Both the position numbers and the translations under genes were made by a program. A model generated the notes under the pieces. It did no database searches. It was not told the origin of the DNA and saw only the letters and a program-made list of their open reading frames with translations. DNA of 64,000 nucleotides from assembly GCF_041433555.1 (NCBI RefSeq), contig NZ_JAPWBR010000010.1, forward strand, positions 3,908 to 67,907, in the 5' to 3' direction. Within the stretch, counting starts at the first letter, position 1; every line of letters starts with the position of its first letter. Shown piece by piece: positions 25,603 to 34,454 of this stretch. The stretch comes from Granulicatella sp041433555. GTDB lineage: Bacteria > Bacillota > Bacilli > Lactobacillales > Aerococcaceae.

Positions 25603-26763
25603 ATGTCTACAAAAGCAGCATATATTCATATCCCTTTTTGTTCGCATATTTGTTATTACTGCGATTTTAATAAAGTCTTTATTGAAGGACAACCAGTCGA
25701 TGAGTATATTGAATTATTGATTCGTGAAATGGAACTCACTGGAAGAAAATATAAAATCGCTCCACTGGAAACATTATATGTGGGTGGAGGGACACCGTCT
25801 TCATTAACTCCGCAACAAATGGAGCAATTGTTAGATGGAATTCATCAACATTTACCACTACAAAATGGTGCAGAGTTCACAATGGAACTGAACCCAGATG
25901 ACGGTACACCTGAATTACTCTCTGTGATGAAGGAAGGCGGCGTGAATCGTCTCAGCATGGGAGTCCAAACCTTCAATAACGATTTACTGAAAGCCATTGG
26001 TCGTAAGCATACAAAAGAAACGGCAATTCGTACTATCGAGAACGCAAGACAAGTCGGATTTGAGAATATGAGTATCGACTTGATTTTTAGGCTTCCAAAA
26101 CAGACAATTTCAGATTTTGAAGAGAGTTTAAAAATGGCGATGACTCTAGACCTGCCTCATTATTCCATTTACTCATTAATTCTTGAACAAAAGACGGTAT
26201 TCTACAATTTGATGAGACAAGGGAAACTTCCATTGCCGAGTCAAGATGAAGAGGCTGATATGTTTGAACTGGCGATGAAGACGATGGAGGATTTCGGTCG
26301 TCATCATTATGAGATTAGTAATTATGCACTTCCTGGATATGAATCAAGACATAATCTCCATTACTGGAAGGCGGATGAGTACTTTGCTTTTGGTGCGGGT
26401 GCTCATGGGTATGTGAATGGAGTTCGTTACCAAAATAATGGACCTATTCAACATTATCTGACTCCGTTAAGAGATGAAAAATTGCCTATTTTTTCAGAGA
26501 TTTTGTTAACAAAAAAACAAATGATTGAGGAATTTATGTTCTTAGGGTTAAGAAAGTTTTCAGGTGTTTCAAAGAAGGAATTTATGGAAAGATTTGGAAA
26601 TTCTATGGATGAAATCTACGGAGAAGTTATTCAAGAACTAATTGAAGAGGAATTGCTCACAACTACTTCTGATGGGTACGTTCTAACTCACCAAGGGAAG
26701 TTTCTTGGAAATAACGTTTTCCAATCGTTTTTGATTGATGAAAATAAAAATGAAATTTTTTGA
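25603..26763 (+). CDS. hemW: Heme chaperone HemW (radical SAM, HemN-like)
   Basis: A radical SAM protein with the cluster motif CxxxCxxC at Cys13, Cys17 and Cys20 (PFCSHICYYCDFNK). The HemW-type pattern VGGGTPSSL follows, then MELNPD, RLSMGVQTF and FGAGAHGYVNGVRY. HemW proteins hand heme to targets; older annotation calls them coproporphyrinogen III oxidase. Length 386 is normal, and the start follows AAAGGAGGG. No heme-synthesis genes are in the window, so use of exogenous heme is possible but not shown. Confidence 0.92.
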   Translation: MSTKAAYIHIPFCSHICYYCDFNKVFIEGQPVDEYIELLIREMELTGRKYKIAPLETLYVGGGTPSSLTPQQMEQLLDGIHQHLPLQNGAEFTMELNPDDGTPELLSVMKEGGVNRLSMGVQTFNNDLLKAIGRKHTKETAIRTIENARQVGFENMSIDLIFRLPKQTISDFEESLKMAMTLDLPHYSIYSLILEQKTVFYNLMRQGKLPLPSQDEEADMFELAMKTMEDFGRHHYEISNYALPGYESRHNLHYWKADEYFAFGAGAHGYVNGVRYQNNGPIQHYLTPLRDEKLPIFSEILLTKKQMIEEFMFLGLRKFSGVSKKEFMERFGNSMDEIYGEVIQELIEEELLTTTSDGYVLTHQGKFLGNNVFQSFLIDENKNEIF

Positions 26764-26775
26764 AAACAGGGGATA

Positions 26776-26793
26776 TTGTTAAACATTTCTTAA
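26776..26793 (+). promoter_or_regulatory. Possible Rex-like operator before the AEC-dehydrogenase pair
   Basis: TTGTTAAACATTTCTTAA matches 14 of 18 positions of a Rex-type site (TTGTGAAAT/ATTTCACAA). A TATCAT -10 candidate lies at 26813-26818. Redox control would suit a fermentative dehydrogenase, but the dyad symmetry is weak. Confidence 0.25.
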
Positions 26794-26867
26794 AGAATGT
26801 GGTATCATATCTTATGGCATTTTAAATGCAAAAAAAATAAAACAAAAGAAAAGGGGATATCTATCCA

Positions 26868-27914
26868 ATGGAAAATATCGTTAAGATCTTAACAGCACCA
26901 ACATTTGTGTCTGCTATCTTCTCAACAATTTCAATTATCTTAGTGGGTTACATCATCCGTAAGAAAAATATTGTTGATGCAAACAGTGGTAAAGTCTTAT
27001 CTAACGTTTTACTTTCAGTTGCGATTCCTGCGTTAGCGTTCAAAGCCTTCATGGTTGACATTAACGACAAGACATTCACAACTGGTTTAAACGTATTTAT
27101 TTTTGGTTTTATCGCTTATGTCATTTTAATTCTTTTAGGAGAATTATTCTTTATTAAGGAGAAAGGTGACCGTAAAACTACTTTATCAGTATTAACAACT
27201 TTCGGTTCTACAACTTTCTTCGGTATTCCAATCATTAACGGATTGTTAGGAGCGACTGGTACTTTATACGCGAACATCTTTAACCTAGCTTACCGTGTAT
27301 TCTTATACTCTTACGGTTTAATTCGTATGAGCGGATTAAAATTCGAGAAGAAAAACTTAAAAATGATTTTCGGTAACATCATCGTTATCGCAACATTTGC
27401 AGGATTATTAATCTGGATTTTCCAAGCTTCATTACCACAAGTTGCTGTACAAGTAAAAGTTGGTGAAGAAACTAAAGAAGTTATGTACGCTTTCTTACGT
27501 ATCGATAAGACAGCTCCATGGTTATTCAAAGCTATTACTTACTTAGCTGACTTAAGCTCACCACTTGCATGGTTAGCAATCGGTATCACTTTAGGAAACA
27601 TTTCTTTAGGTGAAGCCGTTAAAGATAAGATGGTTTGGTACTACAGCGTTGTTAAATTAATCTTAGTTCCTGCAGTATTCGTTGCAGTGATCTTCGCAGT
27701 TAGCCCATTCTTACCAATGGCTCCTGAAGCTTCAAAAGGTATTCTTATTATGTTAGCTACACCACCAGCAACAGTTGCAGTGGCTTACGCTATCAAATAC
27801 GATAAAGAAGCAGCACTTGCAAGTAATGCTTCATTATTAGGAACTGTATTAGCAGTATTCGCAATCGTCTTCTGGATTGTTGTTGGATCTGTTATTTTCC
27901 CAGGAGTAGGTTAA
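26868..27914 (+). CDS. AEC family permease (auxin efflux carrier/malate permease type)
   Basis: A 348-residue membrane protein with about ten hydrophobic segments in the AEC pattern. The first helices contain IILVGYIIRKKNIVDANSGK and LSNVLLSVAIPALAFKAF. The late PASKG and LATPPATVAVAYAIKYDKEAALAS form the usual half-repeat. LAB members export malate, lactate-type anions or other carboxylates. The next gene encodes a D-2-hydroxyacid dehydrogenase, so transport of a 2-hydroxy- or 2-oxo-acid is a reasonable inference. RBS AAGGGGA precedes the ATG. Confidence 0.85.
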   Translation: MENIVKILTAPTFVSAIFSTISIILVGYIIRKKNIVDANSGKVLSNVLLSVAIPALAFKAFMVDINDKTFTTGLNVFIFGFIAYVILILLGELFFIKEKGDRKTTLSVLTTFGSTTFFGIPIINGLLGATGTLYANIFNLAYRVFLYSYGLIRMSGLKFEKKNLKMIFGNIIVIATFAGLLIWIFQASLPQVAVQVKVGEETKEVMYAFLRIDKTAPWLFKAITYLADLSSPLAWLAIGITLGNISLGEAVKDKMVWYYSVVKLILVPAVFVAVIFAVSPFLPMAPEASKGILIMLATPPATVAVAYAIKYDKEAALASNASLLGTVLAVFAIVFWIVVGSVIFPGVG

Positions 27915-27920
27915 ACCAAA

Positions 27921-27949
27921 AAAAGTAGATCGAATTTCGGTCTACTTTT
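27921..27949 (+). terminator. Stem-loop between AEC permease and dehydrogenase genes
   Basis: AAAAGTAGA (27921-27929) pairs with TCTACTTTT (27941-27949). The U tract is short, so it may only attenuate transcription into the dehydrogenase gene. Confidence 0.6.
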
Positions 27950-27976
27950 CAATTTATATAAAATGGAGGATTTAAA

Positions 27977-28975
27977 ATGAAAGTTTTAGCATATGGTGTT
28001 CGTGAAGTTGAATTACCAATTTTCGAACAAGTAAACGAAAAATTTGGATACGAATTAACTTGTATTCCAGAATACTTAAATTCTGAAGAAACTGCTCGCA
28101 AAGCAGAAGGTTTCAAAGCTGTTATCTTACGTGGTAACTGCTGGGCGAACAAAGAAACTTTAGATATCTACAAAGAATTAGGAGTAGAGTACGTATTAAC
28201 TCGTACTGTTGGTGTAAACCACATCGATGCTGAATACGCAAAATCATTAGGAATGAAATTAGGGTACGTTCCTTTCTATTCTCCAAACGCAATTAGTGAA
28301 TTAGCTGTAACATTAGCAATGACATTATTACGTAACGTTGCATATACTGCAGCAAAAACAAGCCAACAAGATTTCACTGTAGACACTCAAATGTTTGCTA
28401 AAGAAATCCGTAACTGTACTGTTGGGGTTGTTGGTATCGGACGTATCGGTTTAACAACTGCGACATTATTCAAAGGTTTAGGCGCTAACGTATTAGCTTA
28501 CGATGCTTTCCCTAAAGAAGGCGTTGACCACATCTGTACTCAAGTACCTTTAGATGAGTTATTAGCGAAATCAGACGTGATTTCAATTCACGCTCCATAC
28601 ATTCCTGCTAACGGAAAAGTAATCACTAAAGACTTCATCAGCAAAATGAAACCAGGTGCTATCTTAGTAAACACTGCTCGTGGTGAATTACAAGATATCG
28701 ATGCAATTATCGAAGCTTTAGAATCTGGTCACTTACGTGGTGTTGGTTTAGACGTATTAGAAGGAGAAAGCGAAGTGTTCTTCAAAGACTTACGTGGTCA
28801 AGAAATCGCAAATCCTGCTATCCGCAAATTAGTTGAAATGTACCCACGTGTATTATTAACACCTCATATGGGTAGTTACACTGATGAAGCAGTATTAAAC
28901 ATGGTTGAAACAAGTTTTGAAAACTTAAAAGAATATGTTGAAACTGGTTCATGTAAAAATGACATTCAATGCTAA
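27977..28975 (+). CDS. D-2-hydroxyacid dehydrogenase (D-lactate dehydrogenase type)
   Basis: An NAD-dependent reductase of 2-oxo acids, 332 residues. The Rossmann motif is VGVVGIGRIG. The catalytic set is visible as Arg in NTARGEL, Glu in GLDVLEGE and His in LTPHMGSYTDEA. The TRTVGVNHID segment places it with D-LDH, VanH and hydroxyisocaproate dehydrogenases. It would produce D-lactate or a related acid while reoxidising NADH. The AEC permease upstream may export the product. The exact substrate remains open. Confidence 0.9.
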   Translation: MKVLAYGVREVELPIFEQVNEKFGYELTCIPEYLNSEETARKAEGFKAVILRGNCWANKETLDIYKELGVEYVLTRTVGVNHIDAEYAKSLGMKLGYVPFYSPNAISELAVTLAMTLLRNVAYTAAKTSQQDFTVDTQMFAKEIRNCTVGVVGIGRIGLTTATLFKGLGANVLAYDAFPKEGVDHICTQVPLDELLAKSDVISIHAPYIPANGKVITKDFISKMKPGAILVNTARGELQDIDAIIEALESGHLRGVGLDVLEGESEVFFKDLRGQEIANPAIRKLVEMYPRVLLTPHMGSYTDEAVLNMVETSFENLKEYVETGSCKNDIQC

Positions 28976-28992
28976 TTGAAAGCAAACGAAAA

Positions 28993-29025
28993 ACATCTCT
29001 TAGAGCAATCTAAGAGATGTTTTTT
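28993..29025 (+). terminator. Bidirectional terminator between dehydrogenase and hemolysin-III genes
   Basis: ACATCTCTTAGA (28993-29004), GCAA loop, TCTAAGAGATGT (29009-29020), then TTTTT on the plus strand. An A-rich left flank would serve the convergent minus-strand gene. Confidence 0.9.
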
Positions 29026-29033
29026 GCGTATCA

Positions 29034-29699
29034 TTATAAATATTTGAAAACGGCTAGGAACATAAAAATTGCTCCAGCTAGTACAAAGAGATGCCAAACG
29101 ACATGATAGAAATTATGATATTTACGCTTGTAGAAAATTGTTCCTAGTGAGTAACTTAATCCACCAAGGAAGAGGTATAAAATGCCTCCCCAGCCCATGC
29201 TTTCATATAAAGGTTTCAATGTGAAAATGGATACCCAGCCCATTGCTAAATAAAGAAAAACAGATATTTTTGAGAACTTCTCTAAGAAGAAGGCTTCAAT
29301 GATGACGCCCCCAATCGCGAAGACCCAGATAGCAATACAGAAGATTAATCCTTGTTGGCCTCCAATTCCAATTAAGCAAAACGGAGTGTAGGTGCCCGCA
29401 ATCAAGAGATAGATGGACGAGTGGTCAATTCTCTGGAATACCTTAGCCGCTTTTGTGAACTTAAAGCTGTGATAGAGTGTAGAAGCTAAAAATAAAAGAA
29501 TTAGCGATGCACCATAGACGCTAAAAGCGATAATTTGAGTAGTATTATTAACCGCTACGGCTTTCATTAAAAGTAATACAAGAGCAGTAATCGCAAGAGC
29601 GACACCGATACCATGCGTTACGGCATTTAACACTTCACCAATAATTTCAGATTTTATGGATTGAGCTTTTCGTTCTTTTCTTAAAGTAGATGCTTTCAT
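29034..29699 (-). CDS. trhA: Hemolysin III family membrane protein (TrhA/YqfA)
   Basis: A 221-residue seven-transmembrane protein of the PAQR-like hemolysin III family. Hallmarks are EIIGEVLNAVTHGIGVALA near the N-terminus, STLYHSFKF, RIDHSSIYLLIAGTYTPF, and YHVVWHLFVLAGAIFMFL with the conserved histidines near the C-terminus. Members influence membrane fluidity or lipid homeostasis; true hemolysis is doubtful. It is read on the minus strand from a consensus promoter and a GAAAGGAG RBS. Confidence 0.9.
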   Translation of the reverse strand: MKASTLRKERKAQSIKSEIIGEVLNAVTHGIGVALAITALVLLLMKAVAVNNTTQIIAFSVYGASLILLFLASTLYHSFKFTKAAKVFQRIDHSSIYLLIAGTYTPFCLIGIGGQQGLIFCIAIWVFAIGGVIIEAFFLEKFSKISVFLYLAMGWVSIFTLKPLYESMGWGGILYLFLGGLSYSLGTIFYKRKYHNFYHVVWHLFVLAGAIFMFLAVFKYL

Positions 29700-29726
29700 C
29701 GCAACACACTCCTTTCGATAACTCTC

Positions 29727-29755
29727 ATTATAGAAGGCAAAACATCTTTTGTCAA
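29727..29755 (-). promoter_or_regulatory. Consensus promoter of the hemolysin-III gene
   Basis: On the minus strand: TTGACA (29750-29755), 17 bp, TATAAT (29727-29732), an exact match to consensus. Confidence 0.82.
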
Positions 29756-29831
29756 ACAGACTTTCTAGGACTTTTTTTGTGAAATTGACGTACGTTCGTT
29801 GTTAAGAAAGGCTTAAATAGGCGGTTTTAAG

Positions 29832-29860
29832 TTTCCATTACTTGTGTTTTATAGTAGAAT
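29832..29860 (+). promoter_or_regulatory. Probable promoter of deoD-ctpA-lepB
   Basis: TTTCCA (29832-29837), 17-bp spacer, TAGAAT (29855-29860). The 207-bp gap between the divergent genes holds this and the opposing consensus promoter; I see nothing else in it. Confidence 0.4.
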
Positions 29861-29906
29861 AGTACATATATCAATAACGGGGTTTCCCACAAAAGGAGAA
29901 TAAAAA

Positions 29907-30611
29907 ATGAGTGTTCATATTAATGCTAAAAAAGGCCAAGTTGCTGAATCAGTTTTAATGCCAGGAGATCCATTACGTGCAAAATTTATTGCTGAACATT
30001 ATTTAACAGAAGTAGAACAATACAATGCAGTCCGTAACATGTTTGGTTACACTGGTTTGTATAAAGGTCAACGTGTATCTGTTCAAGGTAGTGGGATGGG
30101 GATTCCATCTATTATGATTTATGCCAATGAATTATTCACTGAATTTGGCGCAGAACGCATCATCCGTATCGGTTCTGCCGGCGGTATGCAAGAAGATGTT
30201 AAAGTTCGTGATATCGTTTTAGCACAAGGAGCTACAACAGATTCATCCATTTTCAACAACATTTTCCAAAACCAAGTAACTTTTGCTCCAATCGCAAGCT
30301 TTAACTTATTAGATAAAGCGTATCATTTAGCAAAAGACCGTGGTGTTGGCGTTCACGTAGGGAATGTATTGTCTTCTGACCGTTTCTATAACGCTGAATT
30401 AGACAAGAAGAAATTAATGGATTACGGAATGCTATGTGTGGAAATGGAAGCTGCAGGATTATATGCTTTGGCAGCTCAACACAAAAAAGAAGCATTAGCA
30501 ATTCTTACAATTAGTGACCACCTATTAACAGGTGAAGAAACAACTGCACAAGAACGTGAACAAACATTTAACGATATGATGGAAATCGCGTTAGAAACTG
30601 TACGTGCATAA
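29907..30611 (+). CDS. deoD: Purine-nucleoside phosphorylase, DeoD type
   Basis: A cytosolic hexameric phosphorylase cleaving purine (deoxy)nucleosides to base and (deoxy)ribose 1-phosphate. The 234 residues carry GDPLRAKFIAE (phosphate site), GIPSIMIY, RIGSAGGMQ and VEMEAAGLYALA (Glu-Met-Glu ribose site). The final catalytic Asp is in TISDHLLTGEE. The start follows AAAGGAGAA. It heads a cluster with ctpA and lepB at short spacing; purine salvage also links it to the deoxyribosyltransferase at 13258. Confidence 0.96.
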   Translation: MSVHINAKKGQVAESVLMPGDPLRAKFIAEHYLTEVEQYNAVRNMFGYTGLYKGQRVSVQGSGMGIPSIMIYANELFTEFGAERIIRIGSAGGMQEDVKVRDIVLAQGATTDSSIFNNIFQNQVTFAPIASFNLLDKAYHLAKDRGVGVHVGNVLSSDRFYNAELDKKKLMDYGMLCVEMEAAGLYALAAQHKKEALAILTISDHLLTGEETTAQEREQTFNDMMEIALETVRA

Positions 30612-30638
30612 ATTTTGAAGTAGAAAGAAGGAACCCGA

Positions 30639-32141
30639 ATGGGAAATAATCCAAAACCTCAAGGCGCTGTTCAAAACGGTCTTGAGTCGAAAAAAGTTTC
30701 CGTTTGGATATTATTTTTAGCGGTATTATTAACAGGAGTATTCACTTATTTTGGAACGAGCTATGCTGCTCGAACTTCTCAAAATCAAGTGGCTCAATCT
30801 GAAACAAAGAATGATTCAAACAATGTCACTGGAAAATCAAGTGATACTCTTACAAATGACGATTTGGCAAAATTAGAACTTGTATATGATACACTTGTTT
30901 CTGGATACGTTGATAAAAACATTAACAAAGATGATATTATCAACGGAGCCTTAAAAGGAATGGCAGAAGCTACAGGTGATCCATATACGAACTATTTAGT
31001 AAACGATGAAACTGCTGCGATCGATGAAACGATGACAGGTTCATTTGGAGGAATTGGTGCGGAATTACGTTCTGAAAATAACCGAGTGATTATTAGTAAT
31101 ACTCGTGAAGGAACACCTGCTCAAAAGATTGGTCTTCAAGAAAATGACGCTATTCTTAAAGTGAATGGTGAAGACATGGAAGGTAAGAGCATCTCTTATG
31201 TTGTTTCTAAGGTCCGTGGGGAAGTCGGAACAGATGTAACCTTAACAATCCAACGTGGCACACAAGAGCTAGAAGTAAAGATTACTCGCGCTAAAATTGC
31301 TATTGAAACGGTTAAAGGAACTGTGGATTCAACCGATGCGACAATCGGTCACGTTCAAATCAACTCATTTGCTAAAAACACTGCAAAAGAAGTTGAAAAA
31401 ACTGTAACAGATTTACGCGAAAAAGGCGTTAAGAAATTTATCTTCGACGTTCGTTATAATCCTGGTGGTTTGTTAGATCAAGCGATTATGATTGCGAATA
31501 TGTTCGTTGATGATGGAAAGACTATTCTTAATGTTGAAAATCGTGATGGACAAATCAAGTCATACAACGCTTCTAAAGACTATGGTACGTTCGAGATTAC
31601 TGAACCATACGTATTACTTGTAAATGAAGGTAGTGCTTCTGCTTCTGAAATTTTGGCCGCAGCCTTGAAAGAGTCTGCAGATGCAAAATTAATCGGTAAG
31701 AAGACTTATGGTAAAGGGACCGTTCAATCTGTAATTGAAGTTGGCGATAACGCTGAATTGAAATACACGATAGCAAAATGGTTAACACCTAACAAAACAT
31801 GGATTCATAAAACAGGTATTGAACCAACGGAAGAAGTCTCAATGCCAGATTATTACAACATCACGATTATCGACACGCGTGAAGTCGTTAAAGAAGGCGC
31901 TGTGTCTGACAATGTGAAAACAATTGAAACAATCCTTAAAGGTTTAGGATACGATGTTACTGCAGATGGGTACTTTGATAGTAAAACTACTGAAGCTGTA
32001 AAAGAATTCCAAAAATCAAAAGGATTATCTGAAACTGGCGAAGTAGATGAAAAAACTGGTACAGCATTAATGAGTGCGATTCGGGATGCATTGAAAGCAA
32101 ACGATACTCAATACAAAGCTGCTGTAAAAGCTTTACAATAA
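30639..32141 (+). CDS. ctpA: S41 carboxy-terminal processing protease with C-terminal peptidoglycan-binding domain
   Basis: A 500-residue membrane-anchored protease. One N-terminal transmembrane helix spans about 22-42. A PDZ domain covers about 125-215 (GSFGGIGAELRS, INxVxG-type ligand loop). The S41 core has FDVRYNPGG, the serine cluster EGSASASE (Ser334 the likely nucleophile) and the general base Lys359 in KKTYGKGTVQ. A C-terminal PG_binding_1 domain (about 425-485) contains LGYDVTADGYFDSKTTEAVKEFQ. It would trim exported proteins at the wall. Position just before the signal peptidase gene supports an export or quality-control role. Confidence 0.94.
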   Translation: MGNNPKPQGAVQNGLESKKVSVWILFLAVLLTGVFTYFGTSYAARTSQNQVAQSETKNDSNNVTGKSSDTLTNDDLAKLELVYDTLVSGYVDKNINKDDIINGALKGMAEATGDPYTNYLVNDETAAIDETMTGSFGGIGAELRSENNRVIISNTREGTPAQKIGLQENDAILKVNGEDMEGKSISYVVSKVRGEVGTDVTLTIQRGTQELEVKITRAKIAIETVKGTVDSTDATIGHVQINSFAKNTAKEVEKTVTDLREKGVKKFIFDVRYNPGGLLDQAIMIANMFVDDGKTILNVENRDGQIKSYNASKDYGTFEITEPYVLLVNEGSASASEILAAALKESADAKLIGKKTYGKGTVQSVIEVGDNAELKYTIAKWLTPNKTWIHKTGIEPTEEVSMPDYYNITIIDTREVVKEGAVSDNVKTIETILKGLGYDVTADGYFDSKTTEAVKEFQKSKGLSETGEVDEKTGTALMSAIRDALKANDTQYKAAVKALQ

Positions 32142-32156
32142 CAAAGGAGGATGGGA

Positions 32157-32819
32157 ATGTACGAAGATAACCAAGTGGAAAATTCGGCCCTAGCTTCTAT
32201 CGAAGAGAGATTAAACTCTCGTAAGAATAAAGGGAATGAACCTAAGAAAAAACATCCGATTCTAGAAGAAATTCTAGAAGAAATTCTTAGTTGGATTTGG
32301 TCTATTGCTGTTGCAAGTATCATTATGGCGATTCTCTACTTCTTTGTAGGTCGTCCATTTACAGTTAGTGGACAATCGATGTATCCAACCCTTCATAATG
32401 GAGATCATATGATTATGTCAAAAATTGGCGGTATTAACCGTTTTGATGTGGTTGTATTGAAAGCTCCAGACGAAGATAAAGAATATATCAAACGCGTCAT
32501 CGGAATGCCTGGTGATACGGTTGAAGCGAAAAATGGAGTTCTGTATATTAACGGAAAAGAAGTGGAGCAACCATTTATTAACACAAATAACGACAAGAAG
32601 ACAGTCTTCATCGATGATTTTACATTGAAAGAGTTGACTGGAGAGGACAAGGTTCCTGAAGGTAAATACTTTGTCATGGGAGACAATCGAGGCGTTTCGA
32701 AAGATAGTCGAATGATTGGATTTATTGATAAGTCCGCCATTGAAGGAAAAGCCGTATTTACAGTATGGCCGCTTAACCGTATTGGTGGATTGAAAGACTA
32801 TTCGAATTTATATCAATAG
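32157..32819 (+). CDS. lepB: Signal peptidase I
   Basis: This enzyme cleaves signal peptides at the outer face of the membrane. The ATG at 32157 has AAAGGAGG six bases ahead; the in-frame ATG at 32151 touches the RBS. The 220-residue product has a charged cytosolic N-terminus of about 45 residues, including a repeated ILEEILEEIL. One membrane helix (about 45-63) follows. The catalytic Ser74 is in VSGQSMYPTL and Lys112 in YIKRVIGMPGD. The late box GDNRGVSKDSR is conserved. It is of the single-helix Gram-positive type. Confidence 0.95.
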   Translation: MYEDNQVENSALASIEERLNSRKNKGNEPKKKHPILEEILEEILSWIWSIAVASIIMAILYFFVGRPFTVSGQSMYPTLHNGDHMIMSKIGGINRFDVVVLKAPDEDKEYIKRVIGMPGDTVEAKNGVLYINGKEVEQPFINTNNDKKTVFIDDFTLKELTGEDKVPEGKYFVMGDNRGVSKDSRMIGFIDKSAIEGKAVFTVWPLNRIGGLKDYSNLYQ

Positions 32820-32824
32820 AGAGT

Positions 32825-32853
32825 AAAGAGGCAGATTTCTGTCTCTTTTTCTT
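32825..32853 (+). terminator. Terminator after lepB
   Basis: AAAGAGGCAG (32825-32834), ATTT loop, CTGTCTCTTT (32839-32848), then further T and a pyrimidine tract. Confidence 0.87.
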
Positions 32854-32896
32854 TTGCTTGTAGAATAACTATGATTAGAAAACGATTTCATTATTG

Positions 32897-32925
32897 TTGA
32901 CTTTCTATCGAAATATGCGTAAAAT
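32897..32925 (+). promoter_or_regulatory. Promoter of the MgtC-family gene
   Basis: TTGACT (32897-32902), 17-bp spacer, TAAAAT (32920-32925). The inverted pair TTTCTAT/ATAGAAA (32902-32908, 32924-32930) spans the spacer. Confidence 0.65.
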
Positions 32926-32955
32926 AGAAAGGTACATTTTTAAAGGAGGAAGAGT

Positions 32956-33657
32956 ATGGATCAAATTTTTGTGCGTTCATTTGACGCAATGTTAGAGTTA
33001 AGACATTTTACGTCAATTATCCTCGCATGTATTTGCGGACTGTTAATTGGATACGAACGAAAAGCCAGAAATAAACAAGCCGGTGTTAAAACCCACGTTA
33101 TTGTTTGTTTAACTTCCGCATTGATGATGATTATTTCCAAAGAAGCGTTTCTTGATACTCATGACTTTGATTCAACACGTGTCGCAGCACAAATCGTTAG
33201 TGGTATTTCCTTCATCGGTGGGGGAATTATCTTCATGCGTGACAAGAAAATTAGTGGACTAACAACAGCAGCTGGTATTTGGGCGACCTCCGGTATCGGT
33301 ATGGCGATTGGTGGAGGATTATGGTTCTTTGGTCTCGTATGTAGCGTGTTCGTTATGTTGATCCAATGGCTAACACATGATTTTACAAAACAACATCAAA
33401 TCTACCAAGCAAGCATCAATGGGACGGTAGGTGATATCTCGCTCGTTCATGATATTTATCAATACTGTGATTTAAAACAATATCAAATTGCGAATGTTGA
33501 TGTAAAAGATATCGGTGGTAAATATGAAATTAACATTCAGATTGAAAATGATAAACAAATTTCGATTGATGATATTGAAGCAACCATCAGGGAGCGACAT
33601 ATTGACTTCAAGATTAAGAAAGTGAAGTTCAAGTCGTCAGAAAACAATCCTCAATAG
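32956..33657 (+). CDS. MgtC/SapB family membrane protein
   Basis: A 233-residue protein with about four transmembrane helices followed by a cytosolic ACT-like C-terminal domain (about 150-230). The family core is GLLIGYERKARNKQAGVKTH, then SGISFIGGGIIFM and GLTTAAGIWATSGIGMAIGGG. MgtC proteins affect magnesium and membrane-potential homeostasis by modulating ATPase or transporter activity. The gene is monocistronic, with its own promoter, AAAGGAGG RBS and terminator. Confidence 0.92.
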   Translation: MDQIFVRSFDAMLELRHFTSIILACICGLLIGYERKARNKQAGVKTHVIVCLTSALMMIISKEAFLDTHDFDSTRVAAQIVSGISFIGGGIIFMRDKKISGLTTAAGIWATSGIGMAIGGGLWFFGLVCSVFVMLIQWLTHDFTKQHQIYQASINGTVGDISLVHDIYQYCDLKQYQIANVDVKDIGGKYEINIQIENDKQISIDDIEATIRERHIDFKIKKVKFKSSENNPQ

Positions 33658-33664
33658 TAAAGAT

Positions 33665-33690
33665 GAGACTGAAGCAATTCAGTCTCTTTT
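33665..33690 (+). terminator. Terminator of the MgtC-family gene
   Basis: GAGACTGAA (33665-33673), GCAA loop, TTCAGTCTC (33678-33686), TTTT. Confidence 0.88.
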
Positions 33691-33706
33691 AATTTAACTA
33701 GGTGGA

Positions 33707-33735
33707 TTGCTATTCTATTTCTAAATTGTTAAACT
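33707..33735 (+). promoter_or_regulatory. Probable promoter of the nitroreductase gene
   Basis: TTGCTA (33707-33712), 17-bp spacer, TAAACT (33730-33735). Confidence 0.4.
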
Positions 33736-33750
33736 AATGATATATATTGT

Positions 33751-33765
33751 GTGTAAATTTTACAC
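33751..33765 (+). promoter_or_regulatory. Palindrome at the start of the nitroreductase transcript
   Basis: GTGTAAA-T-TTTACAC is a perfect odd-centred dyad just before the AAGGAG RBS. It could be an operator for a repressor; the cognate regulator is not evident. Confidence 0.45.
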
Positions 33766-33779
33766 TTAAGGAGACTTGT

Positions 33780-34436
33780 ATGATGAATAGAGAAGAAGTC
33801 GTTGCATTACAACACCAACGTTATGCTACTAAAAAATTTGATCCAACTCGTCGCATTTCTGATGAAGATTGGGCAGCACTTGTGGAAGTAGGTAGATTAG
33901 CTCCTTCTTCGCTTGGTTTTGAACCTTGGAAAATGCTTTTATTAAATAACAAAGAAATGAAGCAAGATTTAAAATCAATGGCTTGGGGCGCTGTTTCAAT
34001 GCTTGATGGTGCTAGTCATTTTGTGATTTATCTAGCTCGTAAAGGCGTGAACTATGAAACTCCTTATATCGAAAAATTAATGCAAGAAGTAAGACATAGA
34101 AGTTATGATCCCGATTCTGCTTATGCGCATCGTATTAAGAGTTTCCAAGAAAGTGATGCAAAGCTGAACGATGAACGTTCACTCTTTGACTGGGCAAGTA
34201 AACAAACGTATATCCAAATGACAAATATGATGAATGCGGCAGTTCTAATGGGGATGGATTCATGTCCAATCGAAGGATTCGATAAAGATAAAGTAGAAGC
34301 TTATTTAGAAGAAAAAGGCGTTTTGGATACATCAGAATTTGGAGTATCTGTTATGTGTGCTTTTGGTTATAGAGACGAAGAGATTAAACCAAAAGTTCGT
34401 TGGAATACAGAAAGTATTTACGAAGTAATCGACTAA
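33780..34436 (+). CDS. NAD(P)H-dependent nitroreductase family oxidoreductase
   Basis: A 218-residue FMN-dependent oxidoreductase resembling NfsB/YfkO. The N-terminal HQRYATKKFDPTRRISDEDW and RLAPSSLGFEPWKMLLL segments form the FMN-binding start, and SKQTYIQMTNMMNAAVLMGMDSCPIEGF is the family mid-region. The start at 33780 has AAGGAG at 33768-33773 with a six-base spacer. It would reduce nitro compounds or quinones for detoxification or redox balance. It is monocistronic between terminators. Confidence 0.88.
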   Translation: MMNREEVVALQHQRYATKKFDPTRRISDEDWAALVEVGRLAPSSLGFEPWKMLLLNNKEMKQDLKSMAWGAVSMLDGASHFVIYLARKGVNYETPYIEKLMQEVRHRSYDPDSAYAHRIKSFQESDAKLNDERSLFDWASKQTYIQMTNMMNAAVLMGMDSCPIEGFDKDKVEAYLEEKGVLDTSEFGVSVMCAFGYRDEEIKPKVRWNTESIYEVID

Positions 34437-34454
34437 AATTTTTGCATATAAATG

